A stretch of DNA of 43,302 bases from contig VGSJ01000018.1 in the NCBI GenBank assembly GCA_016875015.1, positions 1-43,302 on the forward strand. The letters run 5' to 3'. This stretch comes from Deltaproteobacteria bacterium. GTDB taxonomy: Bacteria > Desulfobacterota > Desulfobaccia > Desulfobaccales > 0-14-0-80-60-11. The translations under genes were made by a program, and so were the position numbers. Of this stretch, positions 27,141 through 38,052 are shown piece by piece (positions within the stretch are counted from its first letter, which is position 1; each line of letters opens with the position of its first letter). The notes under the pieces were generated by a model that searched no databases, was not told the origin of the DNA, and worked only from the letters and a program-made list of their open reading frames with translations.

Positions 27141-28697
27141 TTACAGTTCTTCGGGTTTAGGCCCCTTGCCCACCCCCGTCTCCTTCAGGAAGTGGAGGCG
27201 GTTGAGCCCGTTGATAAAGGCCCGGGCGCTGGCGGTGATCACGTCCGGGTCCACCCCCTGGCCGGTGACCACGTGGCCGCCCTCCTCCAGGCGCACCGCC
27301 ACCTCGCCCTGGGCATCGGTGCCGCCGGTGATGGAACTCACCGCAAACTTGAGCAGCGTGCACTTGGACCCGGCCAGGTGGGTGATGGCCTTGTAGGTGG
27401 CGTCTATGGGGCCGTCCCCGAGCACGGAGTAGGGGCCGACCAGGTGGCCGCCCACCTCCATTTTGACGTTGGCCGAGGGCCTGGCCATGGTCCCGGCGAG
27501 CACCACGAGTTCCACCAGCTTGAAGTGTTCCGGCACCGACTTATAGATAACCTCGGTCTCCACCAGGCTGATCAGGTCCTCGTCGAACACGGTCTTTTTG
27601 CGGTCCGCCAGGCTCTTGAAGCGGGTAAAAACCCGGTTCAGCTCTTCATCGTTCAGGTAGTAGCCCATCTCCCGGAGCTTGTCCTTGAAGGCGTGGCGGC
27701 CCGAGAGCTTGCCCAGGGGCAGCGTGCTCTTCTTGATGCCCACGGTGGAGGGGGTCATGATTTCAAAGGTGCTGGCATCCTTGAGCACCCCGTCCTGGTG
27801 AATCCCGGACTCATGGGCAAAGGCGTTGGCCCCCACGATGGCCTTGTTGGGCTGCACCGGCACGCCGGACAGCTTGCTGGTCAGGCGGCTGGTGGGATAG
27901 ATGTACTGGGTGACGATGTCCGTGTAATAGTTCAGCAGGTCGCGCCGGGTGGACAGGGCCATCACCACCTCCTCCAGGGAGGCGTTGCCGGCGCGTTCGC
28001 CCAGGCCGTTAATGGTCACCTCCACCTGGCGCACGCCGTTCATGACCGCGGCCAGAGTGTTGGCCACGGCCAGCCCCAGGTCGTTGTGGCAGTGGACCGA
28101 GAGCGTGGCCCTGTGGAGGTTGGGGATGTGCTCCACCAGGTACTTGATCTTGGCCCCGAACTCCTCGGGGATGGAGTAGCCCACCGTATCCGGGAAATTC
28201 AGGGTGGCGGCCCCCGCGTCGATGACCGCGGCAAAAACCCGGGCCACGTAAGAAAGGTCGCTCCGGGAGGCGTCCATGGCCGAAAACTCCACGTTGGAGG
28301 TGTAGCGGCAGGCGTACTTCACCGCGGCCACCGCCATCTCCAGCACCTCTTCCCGGGACTTGCGCATCTGGTGCTTCAGATGGATGTCTGAGGTGGAGAT
28401 AAAGGTGTGAATCCGGGGATTGGTGGCCTCCTTGACGGCCTCCCAGCAGGCGTCGATGTCTTTCTCAAAAGCCCGGGCCAGCCCGGCGATCTGCGGTCCC
28501 CGGATTTCCCGGGCCACCGCCCGCACCGCCTCAAAATCCCCCTGGGAAGAAAAGGGGAAACCGGCCTCGATGACATCCACGTTGAGGAGTTCCAGGTGCC
28601 GGGCGATCTGCAGTTTTTCGTCCACGTTGAGATTGGCGCCGGGGGTCTGTTCCCCGTCCCTCAGGGTCGTATCGAAGATAAAAATTTTGTGTGCCAT
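27141..28697 (-). CDS. leuA: 2-isopropylmalate synthase
   Basis: 518 aa; '[42 protein letters not shown]', '[18 protein letters not shown]', '[18 protein letters not shown]'. Confidence 0.95.
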   Translation of the reverse strand: MAHKIFIFDTTLRDGEQTPGANLNVDEKLQIARHLELLNVDVIEAGFPFSSQGDFEAVRAVAREIRGPQIAGLARAFEKDIDACWEAVKEATNPRIHTFISTSDIHLKHQMRKSREEVLEMAVAAVKYACRYTSNVEFSAMDASRSDLSYVARVFAAVIDAGAATLNFPDTVGYSIPEEFGAKIKYLVEHIPNLHRATLSVHCHNDLGLAVANTLAAVMNGVRQVEVTINGLGERAGNASLEEVVMALSTRRDLLNYYTDIVTQYIYPTSRLTSKLSGVPVQPNKAIVGANAFAHESGIHQDGVLKDASTFEIMTPSTVGIKKSTLPLGKLSGRHAFKDKLREMGYYLNDEELNRVFTRFKSLADRKKTVFDEDLISLVETEVIYKSVPEHFKLVELVVLAGTMARPSANVKMEVGGHLVGPYSVLGDGPIDATYKAITHLAGSKCTLLKFAVSSITGGTDAQGEVAVRLEEGGHVVTGQGVDPDVITASARAFINGLNRLHFLKETGVGKGPKPEEL

Positions 28698-28757
28698 ATG
28701 TAAACCTTTTTATTTCTTGGAGGGGCGGTTCGCGCCCCGCCCCTACGGTTGGGCAAT

Positions 28758-29876
28758 TTATTCCAGGGTATTATTAATCAACTGGCGGCGCGAAACCAAC
28801 CGGCCCTGGATGAGCCGGCTCATGAACCCGGCCGCCATTGCATGGGCCGCGGCGGTCCAATGACCTTCTTTGTAGTATAAGCGATCGATAGGTTGGCCCG
28901 AGTGGGCCAATAAGGGGGTCAAGGACCACAGCATCATGCCGTTTTCCGCGGCGATATGCTGAATCGCCCGCTCATCCGGAGAGGTTGTCCGGGTCTGGCG
29001 ATACTCGAGCACTTCCTGGGAGACGGGGATATAAAACATCATCAGTTCACCACCGGCATGTTTCACTGCGGCGTTCAATTGCTGTACATAGATCCGGGTT
29101 AATTGCTTATTGGCCGCGGTGGCATTGCCGCTGGCACTCCTGGTATATGAGACCACCAAGCCCTTGGTGGCGTCAGGGTCGGTTTTAGAGGCCCGGTTAA
29201 CGATGAAATCCACCCCGGCCTGCTTTACTAAATTGGCCGCCTGGGACCAGGAAATCAGCCAGTTGTACCCGGGCAGACGGTTAAGCAGGGTTTTTATACC
29301 GCGCGGGTTGCAGTTCAGGGGTTTAACCTGGAGTTCCCCCCGGTTGCCGATACTATAATACTCACCCCGGGCGTTGTCCTGGAAATCGTTGCCAAAAAAG
29401 CCCAGAACCGTGAGGTCGGGGTGAAATTTACGCCCCACCGTTTGGAAAGACTTCAACCCATAATCGGTGCCTTTGCCGGGACAGCCGGCGTTCATCACTT
29501 CCACGGACAAGTGGTCCGCGCTCAAGTATTCCTCTACCCGGGCGGGAAAGGTCTGGTCATCATTGACGCCGAGTCCGTAGGTAAAAGAGTCGCCCAGCAT
29601 CAGCACCCGGTAATCGGTCGGCTTCGCCTCCCGGTATTCCCGGCGGCCTCGCCATCCGAGAGAATTGTTGCTGTACCGGAAAGTAAATACCCCGGGGAAC
29701 CGGCGCTCTCCCTGTTGACCGGGTACGGGAATATCCCCCAGTTCCGGGTGGCAGGCGAATCTCACCGGCCCCACCTCCTGGGGGCTAAAGAACCTCACGG
29801 CCACTTCGGCCACGGCCAGGGCCACCAGAAGACCCAGGAGCACGCCGATAATTATAAAAAGCAGTTGCTTCACCAC
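28758..29876 (-). CDS. SGNH/GDSL-like hydrolase, membrane anchored
   Basis: 372 aa; N-terminal TM, 'RVLMLGDSFTYGLGVNDDQTFPARVEEYL', 'VLGFFGNDFQDN', 'YKEGHWTAAAHAMAA'. Confidence 0.85.
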   Translation of the reverse strand: MVKQLLFIIIGVLLGLLVALAVAEVAVRFFSPQEVGPVRFACHPELGDIPVPGQQGERRFPGVFTFRYSNNSLGWRGRREYREAKPTDYRVLMLGDSFTYGLGVNDDQTFPARVEEYLSADHLSVEVMNAGCPGKGTDYGLKSFQTVGRKFHPDLTVLGFFGNDFQDNARGEYYSIGNRGELQVKPLNCNPRGIKTLLNRLPGYNWLISWSQAANLVKQAGVDFIVNRASKTDPDATKGLVVSYTRSASGNATAANKQLTRIYVQQLNAAVKHAGGELMMFYIPVSQEVLEYRQTRTTSPDERAIQHIAAENGMMLWSLTPLLAHSGQPIDRLYYKEGHWTAAAHAMAAGFMSRLIQGRLVSRRQLINNTLE

Positions 29877-30131
29877 CGCATACCATCAAGACCGATTTGC
29901 CTGCTGGGTCAGCACCCGCGCGCCAGGGAAATAAAATGTAAGGCAGGCGCCCTCGCCTGCCCAAGAACCGCCGGGCGCGGCGGTTGACCCTTAGGCCGCC
30001 GCCCCCCGGTTTTCACCGATCTTCTCAAACCTAGGTGGAAAAACCGTTCTGGGACAGGTAGTGGAGGTGCGGTCAAGCAGGCCGGCTTTCAGGCCTCTCC
30101 CCCGCCCCCCAGGTCCAAACCCTGAGAACCG

Positions 30132-30914
30132 CTAAGCTTCGGGGGCGGGGGTCTCAGTTTCTCCTTTAGGCGCCAACGCGGCCCGGCGATGATAAATAAT
30201 GGTGCTGATGGGCCCCGAGGCCACATAAGCCGCCATGAGCAAAAACCCCATGATGTTTGGGGCGGTGGCCACCACCACAAAGATCAAGACCAGGCCTACC
30301 AGGGTATGGAAGGGGTGCCGCCGGAAGAGTTCCACCTTTTTGAAGCTGATGTACTTGATATTGCTCACCATGAGGAAGGAGAGGACGTACATTATTGCCA
30401 GGATGAACTTGGAGCGTTCCGGCGCGAATTCGCCCAGTTCAGTGTAAAACGCCACTACGCTGGCCACCATCACGGCGGCTGCCGGGATGGGCAAGCCGTT
30501 AAAGTAGCGGGGGTCAATGGAGCCCGTCTGCACATTAAAGCGGGCCAATCGCAGGGCCCCGCAGACCACGAAGAGAAAGGCCGCGGCCCAGCCGAACTGC
30601 TTGAAATCCTTCAAGGCCCAGAGATAGACCAGGATGGCCGGGGCCACCCCAAAGGCCACCAGGTCGGCCAGGGAATCGTACTGCACCCCGAAGCCGGAGG
30701 TGCTCTTGGTCATCCGGGCGACGCGCCCGTCCAACCCATCCAGGATCAATGCTATCAGAATGGCCCAGGCCGCGGCGTAAAACCGGCCGTCCATGGCGGC
30801 CACAATGGCGTAGAACCCGGCGAACAGGCTCCCGGTGGTGATCAAGTTGGGCAGTAGGTAAACGCCCCGAAAGCGGCGCCTGTCCTTCTTTTTACGTCTC
30901 CGGCGGAATCTCAT
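30132..30914 (-). CDS. pssA: CDP-diacylglycerol--serine O-phosphatidyltransferase
   Basis: 260 aa; CDP-alcohol motif 'DGLDGRVARMTKSTSGFGVQYDSLADLVAFG'. Confidence 0.93.
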   Translation of the reverse strand: MRFRRRRKKKDRRRFRGVYLLPNLITTGSLFAGFYAIVAAMDGRFYAAAWAILIALILDGLDGRVARMTKSTSGFGVQYDSLADLVAFGVAPAILVYLWALKDFKQFGWAAAFLFVVCGALRLARFNVQTGSIDPRYFNGLPIPAAAVMVASVVAFYTELGEFAPERSKFILAIMYVLSFLMVSNIKYISFKKVELFRRHPFHTLVGLVLIFVVVATAPNIMGFLLMAAYVASGPISTIIYHRRAALAPKGETETPAPEA

Positions 30915-31566
30915 GCCACCTCCCGATGATGCTGCTCCCGGCTTTCACCCGGTCACCGGTCTTCACCTGAACCTGGCTGTCCCTGGGCAGGTAGATATCC
31001 ACCCGGGAGCCGAAACAGATCAGGCCCAGCCGCTCACCCCGGGCCAGAGGCTGTCCGGGTTTGACCAACGTAATAATGCGCCGGGCCAACAGCCCGGCGA
31101 TCTGGACCACCAGGACCCGCCGCCCCGCTTCATTTTCCAGCATGAGGGCCTGCTGTTCGTTGCGGCTGGCCGCGTCATCCCGGGACGCCGCCTTGTACTC
31201 CCCCGGCCGGTGGCGCATTTCCTTGACCACGGCCGCCACCGGGGACCGGTTCACGTGCACGTCAAAGACATTCATGAAGATGGCCACGTACCGGGCCGGG
31301 CCTTTGAGAAACTCGTTTTCCTGCACCTCGTCCACCCGGACCACCAAACCGTCCGCCGGGGAGACGATTACCCCCGGCTCCGAAGGGATAGCCCTTTCCG
31401 GGTCCCGGAAAAAATAGGCGAAAAACCCGCCGGACACCAGCCCCAAGCCGGTGATCCAGGGCCAGCCCCCCATCACCCCCAGGAGGACCAGGACCACCCC
31501 GGCCAGGATAAAGGGATACCCCTGAGCCGCGATGAATCCCCGGCCTTTGGAGGAAGACGAAGGCAT
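30892..31566 (-). CDS. psd: Phosphatidylserine decarboxylase
   Basis: 224 aa; 'VSPADGLVVRVDEV', 'IFMNVFDVHVNRSPVAAVV', 'ERLGLICFGSRVDIYLP'; overlaps pssA start. Confidence 0.92.
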   Translation of the reverse strand: MPSSSSKGRGFIAAQGYPFILAGVVLVLLGVMGGWPWITGLGLVSGGFFAYFFRDPERAIPSEPGVIVSPADGLVVRVDEVQENEFLKGPARYVAIFMNVFDVHVNRSPVAAVVKEMRHRPGEYKAASRDDAASRNEQQALMLENEAGRRVLVVQIAGLLARRIITLVKPGQPLARGERLGLICFGSRVDIYLPRDSQVQVKTGDRVKAGSSIIGRWHEIPPET

Positions 31567-31602
31567 AGTTAACAGTCGTCCGCCTGAAAGGGGAAAAGAA
31601 TT

Positions 31603-31698
31603 GGGGCGAAAAGGCGAAAAGGCGAAAAGGTTAAAAGGTTAAAGAATCCAGGTTCTCTCATGGTTTTTTTCCCTCTTCGCCTTTTCCCCTTTTCGCCC
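31603..31698. repeat. Tandem GGCGAAAA / TTAAAAGG repeats with inverted counterpart (large potential hairpin) between ilvC and psd
   Basis: 'GGGGCGAAAAGGCGAAAAGGCGAAAAGG' vs downstream 'CTTCGCCTTTTCCCCTTTTCGCCC'. Confidence 0.75.
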
Positions 31699-31704
31699 AG
31701 CTTT

Positions 31705-32694
31705 TTATTTTTTCAACCACCCCATCATGGCCCGGAGCTTCTTCCCCACTTCCTCGATGGGATGCTCCGCCTCCTGGCGCCTTAACGCGTTGAACACCGG
31801 GCGCCGGGCCTGGTTTTCCAGGATCCACTCCTTGGCGAACTCGCCGGTCTGCACCTCATAGAGGATCTGGCGCATCTCGTCCCGGGTCTCCTCGGTGATG
31901 ATGCGCGGCCCCCGGGTGTAGTCGCCGTACTCCGCGGTGTCGGACACGGAATAGCGCATGTATTCGAGGCCGCCCTGATAGAACAGGTCCACGATCAGCT
32001 TCAGTTCATGGAAGCATTCGAAATAAGCGATCTCCGGGGCGTAACCCGCCTCCACCAGGGTGTCGAAGCCGGCCTTGACCAGTTCGGAGACGCCGCCGCA
32101 GAGCACGGCCTGCTCGCCGAAGAGGTCGGTTTCGGTCTCTTCCCTGAAGGTGGTCTCCAGGACCCCGGCCCGGGTGGCCCCGATGCCCTTGGCGTAGGCC
32201 AGGGCGGTGGCCAGGGCCTTACCCGAGGCATCCTGCTCCACCGCCACCAGGCATGGGACGCCGGCGCCTTTCTCGTATTCGCTCCTCACCAGGTGGCCGG
32301 GGCCCTTGGGGGCCACCATGATCACGTCCACCTTGGGGTCCGGCATAATCTGGCCGTAATGAATGTTGAAGCCGTGGGAAAAGAGCAGGGTCTTGCCCGC
32401 GCCCATGTGGGGCCGCAGGTCGTTTTCGTACAGGGTGGCCTGGACGTGGTCCTGGGTCAGGATCTGGACCACCTGGGCCGCGGCCGCGGCCTTGGCGGCG
32501 GAGACCGGCTTGAAGCCGTACTTCACCGCCAGGTCATAATTAGGGGAGCCCGGGACGTCGGACACCAGCACGTCCACGCCGGAATCCCTCAGATTCAGGG
32601 CCTGGGCGTGGCCCTGGGAGCCGAACCCGATGATGGCCACTTTCTTGCCTTTTAACAGACCCAAATCCGCATCCGCATCGTAGTACATTTTCAT
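31705..32694 (-). CDS. ilvC: Ketol-acid reductoisomerase
   Basis: '[42 protein letters not shown]', '[15 protein letters not shown]'; start at internal MKMYY. Confidence 0.96.
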   Translation of the reverse strand: MKMYYDADADLGLLKGKKVAIIGFGSQGHAQALNLRDSGVDVLVSDVPGSPNYDLAVKYGFKPVSAAKAAAAAQVVQILTQDHVQATLYENDLRPHMGAGKTLLFSHGFNIHYGQIMPDPKVDVIMVAPKGPGHLVRSEYEKGAGVPCLVAVEQDASGKALATALAYAKGIGATRAGVLETTFREETETDLFGEQAVLCGGVSELVKAGFDTLVEAGYAPEIAYFECFHELKLIVDLFYQGGLEYMRYSVSDTAEYGDYTRGPRIITEETRDEMRQILYEVQTGEFAKEWILENQARRPVFNALRRQEAEHPIEEVGKKLRAMMGWLKK

Positions 32695-32707
32695 GGCTAA
32701 ATTTTTC

Positions 32708-32834
32708 CCCATATCAGGGCGGGCACTGCCCGCCATCAGTAATCTGGAAAACCTAAAACATGGCGGGCAGTGCCCGCCCTACATTTTAAAAGATTACGCA
32801 CCAAGGATGGCGCGTGAGACGCGCCCTACGATCC
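32708..32834. repeat. Cluster of palindromes between ilvN and ilvC (GGGCGGGCACTGCCCGCC, GGCGGGCAGTGCCCGCC, GGCGCGTgaGACGCGCC)
   Basis: Three short near-perfect palindromes seen directly. Confidence 0.75.
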
Positions 32835-32858
32835 ATAGATAAAACATATGAAAACCCA

Positions 32859-32893
32859 AAGCTGAAAGCTGATAGCTGAAAGCTGAAAGCTGC
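32859..32893. repeat. 7-bp tandem repeat (A/T)AGCTGA x5
   Basis: AAGCTGA AAGCTGA TAGCTGA AAGCTGA AAGCTGC, immediately downstream of ilvN stop. Confidence 0.9.
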
Positions 32894-32895
32894 TT

Positions 32896-33396
32896 CTATT
32901 CCTTCTTGCTCCGCTGGATGGCCAGGGTGCCGGTCCGGGCGACTTCCTGGATCCCGTGGTTTTTCAGGAGATCCAGCACCGCCCGGATTTTGTCGTGGTT
33001 GCCGGTGATCTCCAGGGTATAGGTGCTGGCGCTGACGTCCACCACCCGGCAGCGGAAAATATCGGCAATGCGCAGGACCTCGGCCCGGGACTTGTCCTCG
33101 GCCTTCACCCGGACCAGGACCATCTCCCGTTCCACGTGCTCCAATTCACTCAGGTCCACAACCTTGATGATGTTGATAAGCTTGTGGAGCTGTTTGATGA
33201 TCTGCTCGGTGATCTGCTCATCCCCGGTGGACACGATGGTGATCCGGGACACTTCCGGGTCCATGGTTTCGGCTACGCACAGGCTTTCGATATTGAAGCC
33301 CCGGCCGCTGAACAGGCCGGTAACCCGGGAGAGCACCCCGGGAGTATTATCCACCCAAATTGCTATGGTATGTCGCGGCTCCATCTTCGGATCCAT
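32896..33396 (-). CDS. ilvN: Acetolactate synthase small subunit
   Basis: 166 aa; '[36 protein letters not shown]'. Confidence 0.95.
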   Translation of the reverse strand: MDPKMEPRHTIAIWVDNTPGVLSRVTGLFSGRGFNIESLCVAETMDPEVSRITIVSTGDEQITEQIIKQLHKLINIIKVVDLSELEHVEREMVLVRVKAEDKSRAEVLRIADIFRCRVVDVSASTYTLEITGNHDKIRAVLDLLKNHGIQEVARTGTLAIQRSKKE

Positions 33397-33405
33397 CGTC
33401 TTCTC

Positions 33406-35094
33406 CTACGCCAGTAGCATTTCGTGCATGGCCTTGCCCGCGGGGACCATGGGCATGACGCACTCTTCGGGTTCCACTTTGAAGTCCATGATCACCGGGC
33501 GGCGGGTGTTGAGGGCTTCTCGGATCACCGGTTCCACTTCCTCGGGCTTGGTAGCCCTAAGCCCCACCGCGCCATAGGCTTCGGCCAGCTTGACAAAATC
33601 GGGAGCCGTCATGGGCGTGGCGCTATAGCGCCGATCGTAGAACAACTGCTGCCACTGCCGCACCATGCCCAGGAAGGAGTTGTTCAGGATGGCGATCTTC
33701 ACCGGCAGGTCGTTATCCACCACCGTGATCAACTCCTGGATATTCATCTGGATGCTGCCGTCGCCGGCAATATCGATGACGCAGGCGTCGGGTTTGGCCA
33801 TCTGCACCCCCATGGCCGCGGGAAGACCGTAGCCCATAACCCCCAGCCCCCCGGAGGTCATCAGACGCCGCGGGTGCCTGAACTTGTAGAACTGGGCCGC
33901 CCACATCTGGTTCTGCCCCACCTCGGTGGTGATGTAGGCCTCCCCCTGAGTGAGCTCATAGAGCTTTTCCACCACAAATTGGGGCTTGATGACCTTGTCG
34001 TCCCAGACGTAGGTCAGGGGATGGGTCGCGCTCCAGCCGTTGACGGTGTCGAGCCAGGGCCGGCGCAGTTCCGTCCAATCCCGGACGGGCTTGTCCTTCA
34101 GCAGTTCGTTGAGCTGCCCCAGGGTATCCTTGCAGTCGCCCACGATGGGGATATCCACCTGCACGTTCTTACTGATGGAACTGGGGTCAATGTCGATATG
34201 CACGATCTTGGCGTGGGGGGCGAACTCCGACAGCTTGCCGGTCACCCGGTCGTCGAACCGGGCCCCCACCGCGATCAGGACGTCGGCCTGGGATACGGCC
34301 ATATTGGCGCAGTACGTGCCGTGCATGCCCAACATCCCCATCCACAGGGGGTGGTCGCCGGGGAATCCCCCCAGGCCCATGAGAGTGCTGGTCACCGGGA
34401 TCTGCAAGCTCGTGGCGAACTTGTAGAGATCCTCTGAGCTGTCCGACAGCACGATGCCGCCCCCGGTATATAGCACCGGCCTTTGGGCGCGGAGGATCAT
34501 GTCGAGAGCCCGGGCCACCTGCCGGGGATTGGCATGGTACGTGGGGTTGTAGCTCTTGATCTTAACGACCTCGGGAAACTTGGGCGCCGTGCTGCCCTGG
34601 CTCACATCCTTGGGCAGGTCCACCAGCACCGGCCCCGGCCGCCCGGACCGGGCGATATGAAAGGCCTCGTGTATCGTCCGGGCCAGATCCTTGACGTCCT
34701 TGACCAGATAATTGTGCTTGGTGCAGGGCCGGGTGATGCCCACGATGTCCACTTCCTGAAAGGCATCGTTGCCGATCAGACCGGTGGGCACCTGGCCGGT
34801 GAACACCACGATGGGGATGGAGTCCAGGTAGGCCGAGGCAATGCCCGTCACCGTGTTGGTAGCGCCGGGGCCCGAGGTGACCAGGGCCACCCCCACCTGG
34901 GCAGAGGCCCGGGCATAGCCGTCCGCGGCGTGGACCGCAGCCTGTTCGTGGCGTACCAGGATATGCCTGATGCTGGGGGTGCGGGCCAGTTCGTCATAGA
35001 TATCGAGGACCACCCCGCCGGGGTACCCGAAGATGTGTTTGACTCCCTCCCGCTCCAGACATTTCATTAAAATTTGGGCGCCGGTCAGTTTCAT
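33406..35094 (-). CDS. ilvB: Acetolactate synthase large subunit
   Basis: 562 aa; ThDP enzyme '[14 protein letters not shown]', '[29 protein letters not shown]'. Confidence 0.96.
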   Translation of the reverse strand: MKLTGAQILMKCLEREGVKHIFGYPGGVVLDIYDELARTPSIRHILVRHEQAAVHAADGYARASAQVGVALVTSGPGATNTVTGIASAYLDSIPIVVFTGQVPTGLIGNDAFQEVDIVGITRPCTKHNYLVKDVKDLARTIHEAFHIARSGRPGPVLVDLPKDVSQGSTAPKFPEVVKIKSYNPTYHANPRQVARALDMILRAQRPVLYTGGGIVLSDSSEDLYKFATSLQIPVTSTLMGLGGFPGDHPLWMGMLGMHGTYCANMAVSQADVLIAVGARFDDRVTGKLSEFAPHAKIVHIDIDPSSISKNVQVDIPIVGDCKDTLGQLNELLKDKPVRDWTELRRPWLDTVNGWSATHPLTYVWDDKVIKPQFVVEKLYELTQGEAYITTEVGQNQMWAAQFYKFRHPRRLMTSGGLGVMGYGLPAAMGVQMAKPDACVIDIAGDGSIQMNIQELITVVDNDLPVKIAILNNSFLGMVRQWQQLFYDRRYSATPMTAPDFVKLAEAYGAVGLRATKPEEVEPVIREALNTRRPVIMDFKVEPEECVMPMVPAGKAMHEMLLA

Positions 35095-35327
35095 TGCAGG
35101 TTTTCCTTCTGGCGATGCTGGGCCAGGATCAGTTCAATCCGGTCGCGGCCGACCAGCTTCAATTTTTGCAGCCGTTTCCGCTCGATGGTCTCGGCGGTGG
35201 TCAGGTAAGGCCGGCGGTTGAAGATCTCCAACTGCTTCTCATATTCCCGGTGTTTTTCAACATACAGTTTCAACTCCGGGTCCCGATCCATCAACTGTTC
35301 TATGAGTTCCAGGTCCTGTTTCTCCAT
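35091..35327 (-). CDS. YdcH/DUF465-like small protein
   Basis: 78 aa; '[54 protein letters not shown]'; 4-bp overlap with ilvB. Confidence 0.7.
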   Translation of the reverse strand: MEKQDLELIEQLMDRDPELKLYVEKHREYEKQLEIFNRRPYLTTAETIERKRLQKLKLVGRDRIELILAQHRQKENLQ

Positions 35328-35504
35328 TTTTCGCCCCTGGCCATATAGTTTAGATTATTAAAGATATTATATTAAAATAGTGTTAGGTATTTGTCAATCT
35401 TTGGGAAAATAAGAACGTGGGGGAACAGCGCAGGATTTTCTCCCGACAACGGTAAACCCCTTTCGCGCCGCAGTTGCGCCTGAGTTTTTGGCTCACCCGA
35501 CATC

Positions 35505-35720
35505 ATGGGCGGCACAGGCTTTCCAGCCTGGGCCGGGACAGCCGGAAGCGGGTGGCCTAGGCCAGCTTCAAGGAACTTTTCAGATCAGTTCCTCATGGGC
35601 CTTCGGTCCACCCGTAAAGCATGAAAAGTCAGGGCGGGCGTCCCCGCCCACCACCTTTTTCTGCACCGCACAGGTTGAAAACCTGTGCCACCGAATTTTA
35701 AGAACTTTTCAAGTCAGCCC
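35505..35720. repeat. Intergenic repeat cluster (GGCACAGGCTTTCCAGCCTG, GGGCGGGCGTCCCCGCCC, GCACAGGTTGAAAACCTGTGC) bounded by direct repeats GAACTTTTCA
   Basis: Palindromes and direct repeat read directly. Confidence 0.7.
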
Positions 35721-35769
35721 CAATGATATAGCGATTGCCAAAAGTTTTTTCCGATAGCGGAATCATTCT

Positions 35770-35860
35770 AATCCCCCCTAACCCCCCTTTAGAAAAGGGG
35801 GGAACTAAATAGAATTGCTGGGAAAGTCCCCCTTTGAAAAAGGGGGATTCAGGGGGATTT
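35770..35860. repeat. Paired CCCCCCTTT..AAAGGGGGG hairpins
   Basis: Same architecture as 12876-12960. Confidence 0.7.
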
Positions 35861-35907
35861 GAGAACCTCCAAGGGGAAGGAATTTATGGCAAACGCTATA
35901 ACTGCTC

Positions 35908-37647
35908 TCAAGCGCTTTGGGGGGAGGAAGGCTGGCGGGGCCCGGAGACGACCACCGGGAACGGCGTCCCCCGGCTGACCTCCCCCGTGATCCAGCAGTG
36001 CTGCTTCTTCATATCCGCCAGGAGTTCCTCGCCCCGCACCAGCAGCTGCCAGACCCGGCGCCGGAAGGAACTGGCCGGGGGGCTCTCTTTGCCCAGCAAT
36101 TTCTTGAAGTAGGGATATTGCAAGATCTGGTCGAAGAGATGGCAGCATTTTTGGAACAGGTCGGGATAGAAATACGGCAGCTGGGGCTGGTTTTCCTCCA
36201 GGAAGGCCACGGCCAGGGCCAAGCGGCGGCTGGGGCCCAGCCCCGGCTGGCGCTTCCCGGGCTGGGCCAGCTTTTCCAGGGGCTGGAGCTGCTGCACCTG
36301 GTTCAGGTAGGCCAGGCGCTGCACCACTTCCCGGTGCAGTTCCCGGTGCTTGGCGAACACCTCCCGGTAGTCCCGCTGGGACAGGTAGCTGTTCAGCAGC
36401 TTCTTCGTGCCGCCGAAGGTCTCCTGGCCATAGGCCCCCAGCCGCCGCTGATTCTTAGCGAGCCAGGCCGACAGGAACTTGAGGCGCTCCTCGTGGGTCT
36501 TGGTGGAGGTGATGAGGTCGCTCCGCCGGTAGGTGATGGAACCGGTGTGCTCACCCCGGACGATATCGGTGAGTTCTTTCAAGGTCCGCTTGGTGTCCTT
36601 CAAGATGTTGAGGTTCGCCTCCCGACCGCCGTGATCCGGGTGGATGATTTCCTGGCGCACGATGGACAGGGCCCGGTCTTCCAGGACATTGTACCGGTGG
36701 TACTTGTGCTGCTGGTAGGTCACCTTGAGGATCACCACCCGCCGCTCGGGGTCCACGTAAAAGCCGCCCTCTTTGAGATGGGGATTCGCTTCCGCCAGAG
36801 ACGGCGACAGCGGGATCAACGCCACCTTTTCCACCAACGGATACCGCTTCTGCTCGAACCCGCAGAGGCTGGTAATGGTCCGGTCCGAAGCGCCCAGCAC
36901 CTTGATGAGATACTGCTCCTTCCCGCGGCTTAACCGCCGGGCGAACAGCGCCCCGGAGGTCCGGCGCTCCGAGGCGATGGGGAACCCGTACAGTTCCATG
37001 AGAAACTGGTAGACGAATTCCCGTTCCCGTTCGTAGGTGGCGCTGTCGAGCTTTTTGAACTTGCCCAGCTTGCGCCCCAGGGCCTTGAGTTCGGTGTCCA
37101 AATCCGAGGGGAAAGAGCCATAGACCCCCAGGAGGCGAAAATCCCCGGCCTCATCCCGGGCCACCACGTGGGCCCGGTCCATGTGGAAGAGAAATTCCAA
37201 CAGTTCCGGGTAGTGCGCCAGGTCGGTGATATCCCGGGCGCCTAATTGCTGCTTGATGGCGGACCTGAGATCCCGGTCCAGGTGTGGGACGATTCTATCC
37301 AAATTTTCCCGGCCGGACTGCCGTTTCCCTTCTTCCGGGGGATGGAGGAGATCGAACTGGAAGATTTCCTCCTGGTAGGAGAGAACGCGGTTGAAGACCA
37401 CCATGCTGAAGCTGGGCAGATGGTTGTATTCCGAGAAATTCTTTTCAAAGGAAGGCAGGATTTCCCGCGGCTCGATGAGGGGATAGGACGCGTCATACGG
37501 GGCCAGCAGCCCCAGGCGGATATGGAGGTATTCCAGAAATTCCTTGAGCAGGTTGCGATCCCGGATGGCGGCCGGGGCTTTCTGGTACGACTCCAGGGGG
37601 AGGCCGTCCAGTTTTACGTCGCTAAAGAATTCCCGGGAACGCGCCAT
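35908..37647 (-). CDS. Uncharacterised 579-aa protein
   Basis: Long ORF in operon context with yjbQ; no confident family recognised. Confidence 0.8.
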   Translation of the reverse strand: MARSREFFSDVKLDGLPLESYQKAPAAIRDRNLLKEFLEYLHIRLGLLAPYDASYPLIEPREILPSFEKNFSEYNHLPSFSMVVFNRVLSYQEEIFQFDLLHPPEEGKRQSGRENLDRIVPHLDRDLRSAIKQQLGARDITDLAHYPELLEFLFHMDRAHVVARDEAGDFRLLGVYGSFPSDLDTELKALGRKLGKFKKLDSATYEREREFVYQFLMELYGFPIASERRTSGALFARRLSRGKEQYLIKVLGASDRTITSLCGFEQKRYPLVEKVALIPLSPSLAEANPHLKEGGFYVDPERRVVILKVTYQQHKYHRYNVLEDRALSIVRQEIIHPDHGGREANLNILKDTKRTLKELTDIVRGEHTGSITYRRSDLITSTKTHEERLKFLSAWLAKNQRRLGAYGQETFGGTKKLLNSYLSQRDYREVFAKHRELHREVVQRLAYLNQVQQLQPLEKLAQPGKRQPGLGPSRRLALAVAFLEENQPQLPYFYPDLFQKCCHLFDQILQYPYFKKLLGKESPPASSFRRRVWQLLVRGEELLADMKKQHCWITGEVSRGTPFPVVVSGPRQPSSPQSA

Positions 37648-38052
37648 TTAGCCTGCCATAATTTTGATGTGCACCTTGCGGGTTCGCGGCCCGTCGAATT
37701 CCGAGAGATAGACCCCCTGCCAGGCGCCCAGGAGCAACCTCCCGTGGCTCACCAGCACGGTGAGCTGCGCCCCCATGAGGGAAGCCTTGATGTGCGCCGG
37801 GGAGTTGCCTTCGAGGTGGCGATAGGCCTCCTGGTCGCTGATGATCCGGTTCAGGACCATGAGGATGTCGGCTTGGACGCTCGGGTCGGCGTTTTCGTTG
37901 ATGGTCAGGCCCGCGGTGGTGTGCGCCGAGAAGATGTGACAGACGCCTTCCGTAACCCCGCTTTGGCGCACCAGTTCCTGGACCTGGCCGGTTATGTCGA
38001 CCATCTCGGTGCGGCGGTTTGTGCCCACGGAGAACGTGTGGATCATGCTCAC
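37648..38052 (-). CDS. YjbQ/UPF0047 family protein
   Basis: 134 aa; 'CHIFSAHTTAGLTINENADPSVQADIL', 'NSPAHIKASLMGAQLTVLVSHGRLLLGAWQGVYLSEFDGPRTRKVHIKIM'. Confidence 0.92.
   Translation of the reverse strand: MSMIHTFSVGTNRRTEMVDITGQVQELVRQSGVTEGVCHIFSAHTTAGLTINENADPSVQADILMVLNRIISDQEAYRHLEGNSPAHIKASLMGAQLTVLVSHGRLLLGAWQGVYLSEFDGPRTRKVHIKIMAG

Noticed and set aside
27192-28391. 399-aa plus-strand ORF
   Set aside because: Antisense shadow of leuA.
28698-28760. T-box or leader-peptide attenuator before leuA
   Set aside because: No run of Leu codons or T-box consensus seen; only a G/C palindrome present.
32859-32893. Possible CRISPR or iteron array
   Set aside because: Contiguous 7-bp units without spacers; simple tandem repeat.
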